From the NCBI GenBank assembly GCA_947625845.1, contig CANQQB010000003.1:16884-80883 (forward strand): a stretch of 64,000 bases of DNA, written 5' to 3'. Positions 1 to 8,560 of the stretch are shown here, one piece after another. Made by a program: the position numbers and the translations under genes. Within the stretch, counting starts at the first letter, position 1; every line of letters starts with the position of its first letter. The notes beneath the pieces are model-generated. The model was not told the DNA's origin and did no database searches. It was given only the letters and a program-made list of their open reading frames with translations. The stretch comes from an uncultured Oscillospiraceae bacterium. GTDB taxonomy: Bacteria > Bacillota > Clostridia > Oscillospirales > Oscillospiraceae.

Positions 1-2021
1 GGCTCTTCCGCCAGTTCTCCTTCCCCGGCGGCATCCCCTCCCACGTGGCGCCCGAGACGCCGGGCTCCATCCACGAGGGCGGCGAGCTGGGCTATTCCCT
101 GGCCCACGCCTTCGGCGCGGTCAGCGATAACCCCACCCTGATCGCGGCCTGTGTGGTCGGCGACGGCGAGGCCGAGACAGGCCCGCTGGCCACCTGCTGG
201 CACCTCAACAAATTCAACGACCCCCGCACCGACGGCGCGGTGCTGCCTATTTTGCACCTGAACGGCTTCAAGATCGCCAACCCCACCGTCCTGGCCCGCA
301 TCCCCCACGACGAGCTGAAGAAGTTCTTCGAGGGCTGCGGCTGGGACCCCATCTTCGTGGAGGGGGATGACCCCGCCGTCATGCACCCGAAGATGGCAAA
401 AGCGCTGGATACGGCTATCCGCGCCATCCTGCGCATTCAGGAGAACGCACGTGTGCACGGCGCCACCGAGCGGGTCCACTGGCCCATGATCGTGCTGCGC
501 ACCCCCAAGGGCTGGACCGGCCCCAAGATGGTGGACGGCAGCAAGGTGGAGGGCTCCTTCCGTGCCCACCAGGTACCCATCTCCGCCGACAGCGAGGAAC
601 ACCGGCGCATGATCGAGGACTGGCTCAAGAGCTATCGGCCCGAGGAACTGTTCGATGAAAACGGCGTGCCCGTGCAGGCCCTGCTGGACCTGCCCCCCGT
701 GGGCAATGCCCGCATGGGCGCCAACCCCAACGCCAACGGCGGACTGCTTTTGAAGGACCTGCGCATGCCCGACTTCCGCAATTACGGCGTGGACCTGCCC
801 GCCCCCGGCGCGGTGGAGGCCGAGGATATGCGCAAGCTGGGAGAGTTTGTGCGGGACATCTACGCCATGAATGAGGAAACCCGCAACTTCCGGGTGTTCG
901 GTCCCGACGAGACCATGTCCAACCGCTTAAGCCCCGTGTTCGAGGTCACCGGCCGGGACTGGAACGCCGAGGTGGAGGACGACGACGAATTCCTGTCCCA
1001 GGACGGCCGGGTCATGGACTCCATGCTCTCCGAGCACGTGTGCGAGGGCATGCTGGAGGGCTATCTGCTCACCGGCCGCCACGGCTTCTTCAACTCCTAC
1101 GAGGCGTTCATCCGCATCGTGGACAGCATGGTCAGCCAGCACGCCAAGTGGCTGAAGGTCTGCAACCAGCTCCCCTGGCGGCAGAAGATCGCCTCCCTTA
1201 ACTATGTGCTGGCCTCCAACGTCTGGCAGCAGGACCACAACGGCTTCACCCACCAGGACCCGGGCTTCCTGGACCACGTGGCCAACAAGAAGGCGGACGT
1301 GGTGCGCCTGTACCTGCCGCCTGACGCCAACTGCCTGCTGAGCGTGTTCGACCACTGCATCCGCAGCCGGGACTATGTGAACGTCGTCGTGGCCTCCAAG
1401 CACCCCCGGCCCCAGTGGCTGACCATGGAGCAGGCCGTCAAGCACTGTACCGAGGGCATCGGCATCTGGCAATGGGCCAGCACCGACGCCTATCAGGAGC
1501 CGGACATCATCATGGCCTGCTGCGGCGACACGCCGACGCTGGAGACGCTGGCCGCCGTCACCATATTGCGGGACGCGTTCCCGGAGCTGAAGATCCGGGT
1601 CATCAACGTGGTGGACCTGATGCGGCTCCAGGCCGACACCCAGCACCCCCACGGCCTGTCCGACCGGGACTACGACATGCTGTTCACCGTGGATAAGCCC
1701 ATCGTGTTCGCCTTCCACGGCTATCCCAGCCTGATCCACGAGTTCACCTACCGGCGCAAGAACAAGAACCTGCACGTCCGGGGTTATATCGAGGAAGGCA
1801 CCATCACCACGCCCTTCGACATGCGCGTGCTGAACAACATCGACAGGTTCCACCTGGTGCTGACCGCCATCCAGAACCTGGACTGCCTGGGCAACCGCAG
1901 CGCCGCTCTGGCCCAGCAGATGAAGGATAAGCTTGTGGAGCATCGGCAGTATATCAACAAGTACGGCGTGGACCTGCCGGAGATCGCCGAGTGGAAGTGG
2001 ACCCCGGCGAAGGAGAAGTAA
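1..2021 (+). CDS. xfp: Phosphoketolase, 5'-truncated by the window edge
   Basis: Phosphoketolase cleaves xylulose 5-phosphate or fructose 6-phosphate with phosphate to acetyl phosphate plus a smaller sugar phosphate, using thiamine diphosphate in the cytosol. The frame is open from base 3 and runs about 672 codons to TAA at 2019-2021. Family members have about 790-825 residues, so the first 120-150 lie outside the window. GDGEAETG (bases 159-182) is the family version of the diphosphate-binding motif, and the [11 protein letters not shown] and [13 protein letters not shown] segments are also typical. No frameshift is seen. The gene ends just before a ~140-bp repeat. Identification is firm; substrate preference cannot be read from the sequence. 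Confidence 0.95.
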   Translation, partial: LFRQFSFPGGIPSHVAPETPGSIHEGGELGYSLAHAFGAVSDNPTLIAACVVGDGEAETGPLATCWHLNKFNDPRTDGAVLPILHLNGFKIANPTVLARIPHDELKKFFEGCGWDPIFVEGDDPAVMHPKMAKALDTAIRAILRIQENARVHGATERVHWPMIVLRTPKGWTGPKMVDGSKVEGSFRAHQVPISADSEEHRRMIEDWLKSYRPEELFDENGVPVQALLDLPPVGNARMGANPNANGGLLLKDLRMPDFRNYGVDLPAPGAVEAEDMRKLGEFVRDIYAMNEETRNFRVFGPDETMSNRLSPVFEVTGRDWNAEVEDDDEFLSQDGRVMDSMLSEHVCEGMLEGYLLTGRHGFFNSYEAFIRIVDSMVSQHAKWLKVCNQLPWRQKIASLNYVLASNVWQQDHNGFTHQDPGFLDHVANKKADVVRLYLPPDANCLLSVFDHCIRSRDYVNVVVASKHPRPQWLTMEQAVKHCTEGIGIWQWASTDAYQEPDIIMACCGDTPTLETLAAVTILRDAFPELKIRVINVVDLMRLQADTQHPHGLSDRDYDMLFTVDKPIVFAFHGYPSLIHEFTYRRKNKNLHVRGYIEEGTITTPFDMRVLNNIDRFHLVLTAIQNLDCLGNRSAALAQQMKDKLVEHRQYINKYGVDLPEIAEWKWTPAKEK

Positions 2022-2053
2022 GAGACTACAGGGGGAGAGAGATTATAGTTTTT

Positions 2054-2193
2054 CTCTCCCCCAGTCAGCGCCAAAGGCGCTGACAGCCCCCTCGTCAGAG
2101 GGGGCCGGCCCCAGCGGGGCCGATTTCGGGGGCATAGCCCCCGCCTCCCTCTGACGAGGGAGGTGGCGCGGCGAAGCCGCGACGGAGGGAGAG
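2054..2193. repeat. GC-rich palindromic intergenic repeat, copy A
   Basis: A ~140-bp unit bounded by CTCTCCCCCAGTCAGCG and GACGGAGGGAGAG. It contains several short hairpins: GTCAGCGCC/GGCGCTGAC, CCCCCTCGTCAGAGGGGG, GGCCGGCCCC..GGGGCC and a GGGGGC..GCCCCC stem. Related copies lie at 5982-6122, 8416-8553 and 12540-12681; this one is inverted relative to the other three. It has no coding capacity and fits a REP/MITE-like element. Its right end lies 7 bases before the prmA start and supplies the GGAGGGAGAG ribosome-binding sequence. Confidence 0.85.
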
Positions 2194-2200
2194 AACGATT

Positions 2201-3118
2201 TTGGCAAATTGGTTAGAGGTGACCATCCCCGCCCACGGGGACCCGGAGGCGCTGTGCGACCAGCTCACCGGCATGGGGCTGGAGGGCTTCGTCATCGAGG
2301 ACGAGCGGGACTTCAAGAACTTTTTGGAGAACAATACCCAGTACTGGGACTTTGTGGACGAGAAGCTGGAAAAGTCCCTGACCGGGGCCAGCCGGGTGAA
2401 GCTGTGGGTGGCGGACGACACCCAGGGCCGGGCCATCGTCGCGGACCTGTATGAGAAGGGCCTTGACCCTGCGAGCCGGCCGGTGGCCGACGCGGACTGG
2501 GAGAACAACTGGCGGGACTATTACCAGCCCATCGAGATCGGGGAACACCTGGTCATCGTGCCCCAGTGGCAGAACTACGGCGGGGACCGCACGCCGGTGA
2601 AGCTGGACCCCGGCCTGCTGTTCGGCACCGGTGACCACCCCACCACCCGCATGTGCCTGGCCGCCGTGGAGAAGTATGCCCGGCCCGGCGGGAGCGTGCT
2701 GGATCTGGGCTGCGGCAGCGGTATTCTGGGCATCGCCGCGGCGGTGCTGGGAGCCGGACCCATCGTGGCCGCCGACGTGGACGCAAAGGCCCCGGATATC
2801 GTCCGCGCCAACGCCGAGCTGAACGGCGTGGCGGACGCGTTCACCGTCCACGTGGGGGACGTGATCGGCTCCGGGACCCTCCGGTCCAGGCTTGGCGGGG
2901 ACTACGCGCTGGTGCTGGCCAACATCGTGGCCGACGTGATCATCCCCCTGGCGCCCCACGTCCCGGCGTTCATGGCCCCGGACGGGACCTTCGTCTGCTC
3001 CGGCATCATAGACGGCCGCCAGGACGAGGTAGCCGCCGCGCTGGAAAAAGCGGGCCTCGCCGTCACAGAGCACAACACATTGGAGGAATGGCACGCGTTC
3101 GTGTGCCGGAAAGCGTAA
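2201..3118 (+). CDS. prmA: Ribosomal protein L11 methyltransferase
   Basis: PrmA trimethylates lysines and the N-terminus of ribosomal protein L11 using S-adenosylmethionine in the cytosol. The 305-residue length is normal. The N-terminal substrate-recognition domain (about 1-110) is followed by DPGLLFGTGDHPTTR (136-150), the SAM-binding loop VLDLGCGSGILG (166-177) and the LANIVADVI motif near residue 240, all typical of PrmA. The start is taken as TTG 2201: it opens MANWLEV, as in the family, and GGAGGGAGAG lies 7-16 bases upstream. That ribosome site belongs to the preceding repeat. A strong terminator follows the stop. Confidence 0.95.
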   Translation: MANWLEVTIPAHGDPEALCDQLTGMGLEGFVIEDERDFKNFLENNTQYWDFVDEKLEKSLTGASRVKLWVADDTQGRAIVADLYEKGLDPASRPVADADWENNWRDYYQPIEIGEHLVIVPQWQNYGGDRTPVKLDPGLLFGTGDHPTTRMCLAAVEKYARPGGSVLDLGCGSGILGIAAAVLGAGPIVAADVDAKAPDIVRANAELNGVADAFTVHVGDVIGSGTLRSRLGGDYALVLANIVADVIIPLAPHVPAFMAPDGTFVCSGIIDGRQDEVAAALEKAGLAVTEHNTLEEWHAFVCRKA

Positions 3119-3139
3119 GACAAAATCAAATCAAGTCAT

Positions 3140-3180
3140 CCGCGCCCGCTCGGTTTGGAGAGGGCGCGGTTGTTCTATTT
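3140..3180 (+). terminator. Rho-independent terminator of prmA
   Basis: CCGCGCCC (3140-3147) pairs with GGGCGCGG (3162-3169), followed by the T-rich tract TTGTTCTATTTT. It lies 21 bases after the prmA stop. Confidence 0.85.
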
Positions 3181-3220
3181 TCGACGCTTTCCCCTTTAAA
3201 GCGTCGAAATCCGTCGAAGC
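3177..3220 (+). promoter_or_regulatory. Putative cluster of Spo0A boxes upstream of spo0A
   Basis: GTCGAA, the core of the TTGTCGAA Spo0A box, occurs three times in about 40 bases: reversed at 3179-3184 (TTCGAC) and forward in GCGTCGAAAT (3201-3210) and CCGTCGAAGC (3211-3220). The first two also form an inverted repeat (CGACGCTTT..AAAGCGTCG). They lie about 50 bases before the -35 element of spo0A. Autoregulation through such boxes is known in Bacillus; here it is inferred. Confidence 0.5.
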
Positions 3221-3268
3221 GCGTAGTTTTATGTCAACAAAAAATCCCGCCGTTTATCCTGTTTTTTG

Positions 3269-3297
3269 TTGCAAAAGAACAGGCGTTATGGTAAATT
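3269..3297 (+). promoter_or_regulatory. Likely sigma-A promoter of spo0A
   Basis: TTGCAA (3269-3274), a 17-base spacer and TAAATT (3292-3297). A leader of about 70 bases precedes the spo0A ATG. Confidence 0.5.
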
Positions 3298-3373
3298 GTA
3301 AAAGCTGACACCGGAACCGGTGAAAGAGAGAGAAAGGCGGTCCGAAAACTGATACAGGGAGGATAATGCGAAA

Positions 3374-4168
3374 ATGGACGCGAAAACACGTATCATCATT
3401 GCCGACACCAGTGAGGAATTTCGGAACATGCTGGCGGAGGCCATCAACGCCGAGGAAGACATGGAGGTGGCGGGCACGGCGGGGGACGGACAGGAGGCGC
3501 TGGCGCTGGCCCAGTCGCTGCGGCCGGACGTGCTGCTGACGGATCTGGTGCTGGCCCGGCTGGACGGGCTGGGGCTGCTGGCGGCGCTGGCGGAGCGGGA
3601 GAAGGCGCCGGCGGCCATCGTCCTGTCCGGGTTTTTCAACGACCGGGTAGTGACGGCCTGCTCCGAGCTGGGGGTCTATTACTTCATGCCCAAGCCCTGT
3701 GACATCCCCAATCTGCTCACCCACATCCGGCAGGTTGCCGCCGAGCGCAGCCGGGAAAACACCCCCCCGAGTTCTCAGGGCGTGGCCATCGCGCCCATGC
3801 CCAAGGAGCCCAGTCTGGAGGCCGTGGTCACCGATATCATCCATGAGATCGGCGTGCCGGCCCATATCAAGGGCTATCAATACCTGCGGGAGGCCATCAT
3901 CCTGACGGTGAACGACATGGACGCCATCAACGCCGTGACGAAGGTGCTCTACCCCGCCGTGGCGAAGAAGTTCGGCACCACCCCCAGCCGGGTGGAGCGT
4001 GCCATCCGCCACGCCATCGAGGTGGCCTGGGACCGGGGCGATCTGGAGACGCTGCAAAAGTTCTTTGGCTACACCGTGAGCAATATCAAGGGCAAGCCCA
4101 CCAATTCGGAGTTCATCGCCATGATCGCCGATTCCCTGACCCTGAGAAGAAAGGACAGAATGGCGTAA
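3374..4168 (+). CDS. spo0A: Sporulation master response regulator Spo0A
   Basis: Spo0A is the phosphorylated DNA-binding regulator that commits the cell to sporulation. The 264 residues comprise a receiver domain (1-125), a linker and the Spo0A C-terminal DNA-binding domain (about 150-264). The latter carries [15 protein letters not shown] and the end [24 protein letters not shown], which are diagnostic. The phospho-acceptor is D57 (PDVLLTD). In the acidic pocket only D11 is present, the second Asp being T12 (ADTS rather than ADDN), and LVLARLDG replaces the usual IMPHLDG. The gene has its own promoter and terminator and is flanked by GTCGAA boxes, so it is probably monocistronic. Confidence 0.95.
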   Translation: MDAKTRIIIADTSEEFRNMLAEAINAEEDMEVAGTAGDGQEALALAQSLRPDVLLTDLVLARLDGLGLLAALAEREKAPAAIVLSGFFNDRVVTACSELGVYYFMPKPCDIPNLLTHIRQVAAERSRENTPPSSQGVAIAPMPKEPSLEAVVTDIIHEIGVPAHIKGYQYLREAIILTVNDMDAINAVTKVLYPAVAKKFGTTPSRVERAIRHAIEVAWDRGDLETLQKFFGYTVSNIKGKPTNSEFIAMIADSLTLRRKDRMA

Positions 4169-4186
4169 GCCGACAAGATACAAAAC

Positions 4187-4222
4187 GCGCCCCCCGGACA
4201 CTTGTCCGGGGGGCGTTGGTTT
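4187..4222 (+). terminator. Terminator of spo0A
   Basis: CGCCCCCCGGACA (about 4188-4200) pairs across a CTT loop with the complementary GTCCGGGGGGCG (4204-4215), followed by a short TTGGTTTAT tract. Confidence 0.85.
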
Positions 4223-4233
4223 ATAAAAACCGC

Positions 4234-4262
4234 TTGTCATGGGGCGGCTGGCGTGGTATACT
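4234..4262 (+). promoter_or_regulatory. Strong sigma-A promoter for a structured RNA
   Basis: TTGTCA (4234-4239), exactly 17 bases, then TATACT (4257-4262). The predicted transcript starts near 4269, precisely where an 11-bp closing stem begins. Confidence 0.8.
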
Positions 4263-4268
4263 GGCCCT

Positions 4269-4434
4269 ACCACGCAACCGAATATTACACCCTATCTGCG
4301 GGTACGTTCTTACTTGGTAAGAACGTATCTCCGGCTTGGTGTATCCGTAGGTGGGTGTATCAAGGTTGCGTGGTGGCAATCGGGGCTATGCGTTTTTACA
4401 GCGTGTGGCCTCCGGGCCACACGTTTTTTATTTT
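4269..4434 (+). ncRNA. Structured RNA or leader ending in an intrinsic terminator
   Basis: About 165 non-coding bases between a near-consensus promoter and a terminator. ACCACGCAACC (4269-4279) pairs perfectly with GGTTGCGTGGT (4364-4374). Inside, TACACCC (4286-4292) pairs with GGGTGTA (4353-4359), and TACGTTCTTAC/GTAAGAACGTA (4303-4327) forms a perfect 11-bp hairpin. A second GGTGTAT (4338-4344) could compete for TACACC. CGTGTGGCC-TCCG-GGCCACACG (4402-4423) followed by TTTTTTATTTT is the terminator; the AAGGAGG of the next gene begins directly after it. It could be a stand-alone small RNA or an attenuating riboswitch-like leader. I do not recognise the family. Confidence 0.6.
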
Positions 4435-4448
4435 AAGGAGGAAAGAAA

Positions 4449-5432
4449 ATGAAGAAGTCTATCGCGTTTCTTTTGGCTGTGACCCTGTGCCTGTCTCTTG
4501 CTGTGGCGGGCTTTGCCGCCGGGGAAGAGGCTCCGGAAGAAGAGGCCATAGAGATCACCGCCGAAAACTGGTCAGAATACTTTGTCCTGGCCCCGGAATA
4601 TGAGGGGAAAGTGACCGGGTATGAGATCGAAGAGGTCCGAGGCAGCGTCACCCTCAAGGCGGCGCCCAATATGGAGGACGCGGTGGAGGTGCCCATCACA
4701 CTGGAAAACTGGACAAGTTTCTTTGAGATCGCACCGGAACAGATCGAAGAGAAGAACTCTTTTGGCGAACTGGAGTCCTTGCATGGGGGCTACCACGTCT
4801 ATCTGCGGGAGGAATTTAAGGACGCCCTTGTCCCCTCCGAGGACAGTTGTGTGGCATTTGCTTTTAGCTTTGATTCGGTATTACATTCCGTGAGTATCCA
4901 GAATGAAGACGGAACCTGGACATCTTATGGCGATGCAGCAACTACCAGGGAAAACCTGGCCAATGGCAGCGCATACACGATCAATGAGTACGCAGATTCC
5001 TCCGCCGGAGACGCCCTGTTCGAGGCGGATCAGCCGGGAGGCGCATTGATCAGCAACTTCCCGGTGTTTATAAAGGAACTCTTTCCCATTGCCGAGAGCG
5101 ATGAGGACGGCATGCTGACAACGCAAGAGTGCACGAACTTCCAGGCGACCCGGGTGGAGGGCAGCATCTTCCTGGCGGGCATAGACCCGGAGGTGCTGGA
5201 AGCGGCGATGCATCCGCCGAAGGAGTATGATGAGCTGAGCGTAGGCGGCAGCGGCGACGCGGTCGCGGCGTTGCAGCAGGCCCTGATCGACCAGGGCTTC
5301 CTGAGCGGCGTGGCAGACGGATACTACGGCGACGGCACTGCGGCGGCCGTGGCGGCGTTCCAGGGCAGCGTCGGGCTGGAGGCCACAGGCACGGCGGACT
5401 CGGAGACGCAGCGCGCGCTGTTTGGCGACTGA
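4449..5432 (+). CDS. Secreted protein with C-terminal peptidoglycan-binding domain
   Basis: The 327-residue protein begins with a clear Sec signal (MKKSIAFLLAVTLCLSLAVAGFAA) and so is exported. Residues 262-327 form a PG_binding_1 repeat with LSVGGSGDAVAALQQAL and the typical FQ..GL..TG.A..ET motif, which binds cell-wall peptidoglycan. The middle 230 residues are acidic, with two similar LENW/AENW segments near 40 and 85, and match nothing I recognise. AAGGAGG (4435-4441) sits 7 bases before ATG. The gene follows a structured RNA with terminator, so its expression may depend on read-through. It may be spore- or wall-associated, but no catalytic motif is seen. Confidence 0.8.
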   Translation: MKKSIAFLLAVTLCLSLAVAGFAAGEEAPEEEAIEITAENWSEYFVLAPEYEGKVTGYEIEEVRGSVTLKAAPNMEDAVEVPITLENWTSFFEIAPEQIEEKNSFGELESLHGGYHVYLREEFKDALVPSEDSCVAFAFSFDSVLHSVSIQNEDGTWTSYGDAATTRENLANGSAYTINEYADSSAGDALFEADQPGGALISNFPVFIKELFPIAESDEDGMLTTQECTNFQATRVEGSIFLAGIDPEVLEAAMHPPKEYDELSVGGSGDAVAALQQALIDQGFLSGVADGYYGDGTAAAVAAFQGSVGLEATGTADSETQRALFGD

Positions 5433-5474
5433 ATACCACCCGCGGGCGGACTTGCGGGCGCGGGGGTTTTATGG
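5433..5474 (+). terminator. Probable terminator after the peptidoglycan-binding protein
   Basis: CCCGCGGGCGGACTTGCGGG followed by CGCGGGGGTTTT can form a GC-rich stem ending in four Ts (5467-5470). The stem is imperfect. Confidence 0.5.
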
Positions 5475-5498
5475 CATAATACCGGCGAGGTGACACAT

Positions 5499-5960
5499 AT
5501 GGACCGGGAGGAGTATATGCGCGCGGCGGCGGAGCTGGCGCGGGAGGCTGCGGCCACCGGCGACGTGCCGGTGGGGTGCGTGATCGCGGACCGTGCCGGG
5601 CGCATCATCGGCCGTGGCCGCAACCGGCGGGAGGAACGCAAAAGCGCCGTGCGCCATGCGGAGATCGAGGCCATCGAACAGGCCTGCGCCGCCGTTGGCT
5701 CCTGGCGGCTGGACGGGTGCGCGCTGTACGTGACGCTGGAGCCCTGCCCCATGTGCGCCGGGGCCATCATCAACGCCCGTATCCCCGTGGTGGTCTACGG
5801 CGCCAAGGAACCGCAGACCGGCTCCTGCGGCAGCGTCATCAACCTGTTCGAGGAACGCTACGGTTTCCGCCCCGCTATCTACGGCGGCGTGCTGGCCGAC
5901 GAGTGCGCCGGGCTGCTGCGGGAGTTTTTTCAGGATATGCGAACCGCCTCGCTTCCATGA
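5499..5960 (+). CDS. tadA: tRNA-specific adenosine-34 deaminase
   Basis: TadA converts A34 to inosine in the anticodon of tRNA-Arg(ACG), allowing it to read three codons. The 153 residues carry the zinc and proton-shuttle motif HAE (53-55) and PCPMC (82-86) of the cytidine-deaminase fold. The ATG at 5499 is chosen because GGCGAGG lies 8 bases upstream; an in-frame GTG at 5490 overlaps that ribosome site. The stop lies inside the loop of its terminator hairpin. Length and motifs are normal. Confidence 0.95.
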   Translation: MDREEYMRAAAELAREAAATGDVPVGCVIADRAGRIIGRGRNRREERKSAVRHAEIEAIEQACAAVGSWRLDGCALYVTLEPCPMCAGAIINARIPVVVYGAKEPQTGSCGSVINLFEERYGFRPAIYGGVLADECAGLLREFFQDMRTASLP

Positions 5961-5976
5961 GCGAGGCGGTTTTTGT
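5944..5976 (+). terminator. Terminator overlapping the tadA stop
   Basis: CCGCCTCGCT (5944-5953) pairs with AGCGAGGCGG (5960-5969), then TTTTTGTTGT. The tadA TGA (5958-5960) falls at the loop/stem boundary. Confidence 0.9.
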
Positions 5977-5981
5977 TGTGT

Positions 5982-6122
5982 CTCTCCCTCCGTCACGGCT
6001 GGCGCCGTGCCACCTCCCCCGTCAGGGGGAGGCGGGGGCTTCGCCCCCGAAATCGGCCCCAACGGGGCCGGCCCCCTCTGACGAGGGGGCTGTCAGCGCC
6101 TCTGGCGCTGACTGGGGGAGAG
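5982..6122. repeat. GC-rich palindromic intergenic repeat, copy B
   Basis: It begins CTCTCCCTCCGTCACGGC and ends GCGCTGACTGGGGGAGAG, with the same inner hairpins as copy A but in the opposite orientation. It lies between the converging tadA and glycosyltransferase genes. Confidence 0.85.
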
Positions 6123-6136
6123 AAAAACTATGATAT

Positions 6137-7081
6137 TTATTTGACTTTCGTCACGTCCTCGCCGTTTGTCTCGCTGACGATGAAGTGCGGCCGGCGCTTT
6201 GTCTCCAGGTAGGTCTTGGCCAGGTACTGGCCGATGATGCCCAGGCAGAAAAGCTGGATGCCGCTGACGAATATGATCACCGACATGGTGGATGCCCAGC
6301 CGGCCACCGGGTCGCCAAAAATCAGTTTGCGGATGATCACGAACGCCAGCATGATAAAGGCGAAGGCGGTCATGATGAAGCCGAACAGGCTCATGAAGCG
6401 CAAAGGCGACTGGGAGAAGCTTATCACGCCGTCCACGGCGTATTTGGTCAGGCCCCAGAAGCTCCACTTGGATCTGCCGGCCACACGCTCCACGTTCTCG
6501 TAGGGCACCCAGCAGGTGCGGAACCCCACCCAGCCGAACAGGCCCTTGGAAAACCGGTTATACTCGCTCATGGCCACGATGGCGTCCGCCATATCCCGCG
6601 TCATGAGCCGGAAATCCCGCGCTCCGTCCACGATCTCCGTGTCGGACATGTGGTTGACGATCTTATAGAACAGCCGCGCGAAAAAGCTGCGAATTTTCGG
6701 CTCCCCGGCACGGGTCACCCGCCTCGCCGCCGCGCAGTCGTATGCCCCGCTCTGGAGCTTTTCCAGCATCACCGGCAGCAATTCCGGAGGGTCCTGCATG
6801 TCCGCGTCCATCACGGCCACATAGTCACCCCGGGCGTTGCAGAACCCGGCGTACATGGCCGCCTCCTTGCCGAAGTTCCGGGACAGGGACAGGTACGTCA
6901 CCCGGCTGTCCTTTTTGGCCAGGTCGCGCATCAGGTCCAGGGTGCCGTCGGCGGAGCCGTCGTCCACCAGGAGCATTTCGTACGCGCAGTCCATCTTCTC
7001 CAGCACGGCGGAGCACGCCTCGTAAAAGCGCGGCAGCGCCTCCCGCTCGTTGTAGCAGGGCACGATCAGAGACAGGAGCAT
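6137..7081 (-). CDS. Family 2 glycosyltransferase with two C-terminal membrane helices
   Basis: This resembles GtrB/YkcC-type enzymes, which transfer a sugar from a nucleotide sugar to a polyprenyl phosphate at the inner membrane face. In 314 residues the GT-A fold begins SLIVPCYNE, has VDDGS (39-43) and the DXD metal motif MDADMQDPPE (D92/D94), and ends in two hydrophobic helices at about 228-252 and 265-290. The ATG at 7081 is chosen over an upstream in-frame start because AAAGGAGGT lies 7-8 bases before it. The gene starts 22 bases after cinA and is probably co-transcribed with it. The lipid acceptor and sugar are unknown. Confidence 0.9.
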   Translation of the reverse strand: MLLSLIVPCYNEREALPRFYEACSAVLEKMDCAYEMLLVDDGSADGTLDLMRDLAKKDSRVTYLSLSRNFGKEAAMYAGFCNARGDYVAVMDADMQDPPELLPVMLEKLQSGAYDCAAARRVTRAGEPKIRSFFARLFYKIVNHMSDTEIVDGARDFRLMTRDMADAIVAMSEYNRFSKGLFGWVGFRTCWVPYENVERVAGRSKWSFWGLTKYAVDGVISFSQSPLRFMSLFGFIMTAFAFIMLAFVIIRKLIFGDPVAGWASTMSVIIFVSGIQLFCLGIIGQYLAKTYLETKRRPHFIVSETNGEDVTKVK

Positions 7082-7103
7082 AAGGTTACCTCCTTTGCGC
7101 AAA

Positions 7104-8372
7104 TCATTCCGCCGGGGCATATGCCTCCGGGACCACGGCCAGCCCCTGCAAATACCGCCGGAGCATGTCGAAGGCGTGGCTGGCGGCGAGCTGGCGGACC
7201 CGCTCCCGGCCTGTGCCCAGATGCAGCTCCCGGACCAGCACCTGTTCCCCGTCCGCTAATCCCACGAACACCGTGCCCACAGGGTGCACCCCGTCCCCGT
7301 CGGGACCGGCCAGACCCGTAGCGGAAAGGCCCACGTCCGCGCCCACGGCTCTGCGCACGCCAACGGCCATCGCCGCGGCCACCTCACGGGACACCGCGCC
7401 TTTTTCGGCGATGAGCTCCGGGTCGATGCCCAAGAGCGCGGCCTTGACCTGGTCGCAGTAGGTCACCGCGCCGCCCTTGAACACCGCCGATGCGCCGGGC
7501 AAGGCGGTGAACCGCTGGCCGATGAGCCCGCCGGTCAGGCTCTCCGCCGCCGAAAGCGTCAGGCCCCGCTCCTTCATAATGTCCAGCGCCAGGGATTCCA
7601 GGCTGGGCACGTCCACGCCGTAGACCTTGTCCCCCAGCGCGGCAAGCACCATGTCCGTCACCGGCCGGCACATTTCCTCCGCCGCCGCCTGGGTGGGGGC
7701 CTTGGCGGTGACCCGGAGCATGACCTCCCCGAACTTGGCGTAGGTGGCCAGCGTCGGATTTTCCATCCGCTCCATCTTAGAGCGGAGCATGCTCTCCACC
7801 GCGCTCTCGCCGATGCCGAAAACCTTGATCTGGCGGGAGAAGATCACGTCGGCGGCCAGGCTCTTCAGGTACGGCGCGGCGCACGCGTCGAACATGGGAA
7901 GGCACTCCCGCGGCGGGCCGGGCAGCATGAGCACATGCACGCCGCCTTCCTCAAAGGCGCAGCCGGGGGCGGTGCCCCAGTCGTTGTGGAACACCGTGCA
8001 ATTTTCCGGCAGATACGCCTGCTGGAGGTTGTTGTCGGTGTATTTCGTGGAGGTGTTCCCGGCGAACCATGCCTTGAGAAACGCCGCCTCGTCCTGGTGC
8101 AGTTCCAGCTTCCGGCCGAAGCACTCCGCCAGCACGGTCTTGGTCAGATCGTCGTAGGTAGGCCCCAGGCCGCCGGTGGTGATGATCAGGTCGGCGCGCT
8201 TGCGGGCGATGGCAACGGCCTCGGCCAGACGGCCGGGATTGTCCCCCACCACCGTGTGCCAAAACACGTTGACCCCCAGCGCAGCCAGCCGGTCGGACAG
8301 CTCCGCCGCGTCGGTGTTCACCGTGTTGCCCAGCAAAAGTTCCGTGCCAACGGATAATATCTCACAGTTCAT
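7104..8372 (-). CDS. cinA: CinA-family protein (molybdopterin-like domain plus NMN amidohydrolase domain)
   Basis: CinA/PncC proteins deamidate nicotinamide mononucleotide in NAD recycling and are linked to competence in some bacteria. The 422 residues form two domains: an N-terminal MoCF-like domain (1-170) with ILSVGTELLLG and TTGGLGPTYDD, and a C-terminal PncC domain (about 260-415) with SAAESLTGGLIGQRFT and ATGLAGPDGDG. The length is full. The start at 8372 has GAGGTGAT a few bases upstream. It heads a two-gene unit with the glycosyltransferase. Repeat copy C lies just upstream. Confidence 0.95.
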   Translation of the reverse strand: MNCEILSVGTELLLGNTVNTDAAELSDRLAALGVNVFWHTVVGDNPGRLAEAVAIARKRADLIITTGGLGPTYDDLTKTVLAECFGRKLELHQDEAAFLKAWFAGNTSTKYTDNNLQQAYLPENCTVFHNDWGTAPGCAFEEGGVHVLMLPGPPRECLPMFDACAAPYLKSLAADVIFSRQIKVFGIGESAVESMLRSKMERMENPTLATYAKFGEVMLRVTAKAPTQAAAEEMCRPVTDMVLAALGDKVYGVDVPSLESLALDIMKERGLTLSAAESLTGGLIGQRFTALPGASAVFKGGAVTYCDQVKAALLGIDPELIAEKGAVSREVAAAMAVGVRRAVGADVGLSATGLAGPDGDGVHPVGTVFVGLADGEQVLVRELHLGTGRERVRQLAASHAFDMLRRYLQGLAVVPEAYAPAE

Positions 8373-8415
8373 GGTGTATCACCTCTACCTTGTCGAAGGC
8401 TTACTGCCGGTGTAT

Positions 8416-8553
8416 CTCTCCCTCCGTCGCGGCTGCGCCGCGCCACCTCCCTCGTCAGAGGGAGGCGGGGGCTTTGCCCCCGAATCGGCCCCTACCGGGG
8501 CCGGCCCCCTCTGACGAGGGGGCTGTCACGCGTCAGCGTGACTGGGGGAGAGA
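8416..8553. repeat. GC-rich palindromic intergenic repeat, copy C
   Basis: CTCTCCCTCCGTCGCGGC to CAGCGTGACTGGGGGAGAG, in the same orientation as copies B and D. It occupies most of the gap between cinA and the aminopeptidase gene. The terminal stem reads GTCACGCGTCAGCGTGAC rather than GTCAGCGCC..GGCGCTGAC, a compensated change. Confidence 0.85.
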
Positions 8554-8560
8554 ACAAAAA

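Noticed and set aside
4269..4374. A known riboswitch (c-di-GMP, THF, fluoride, purine, glutamine) or T-box
   Set aside because: The conserved sequence blocks of these classes are absent as far as I can compare by eye.
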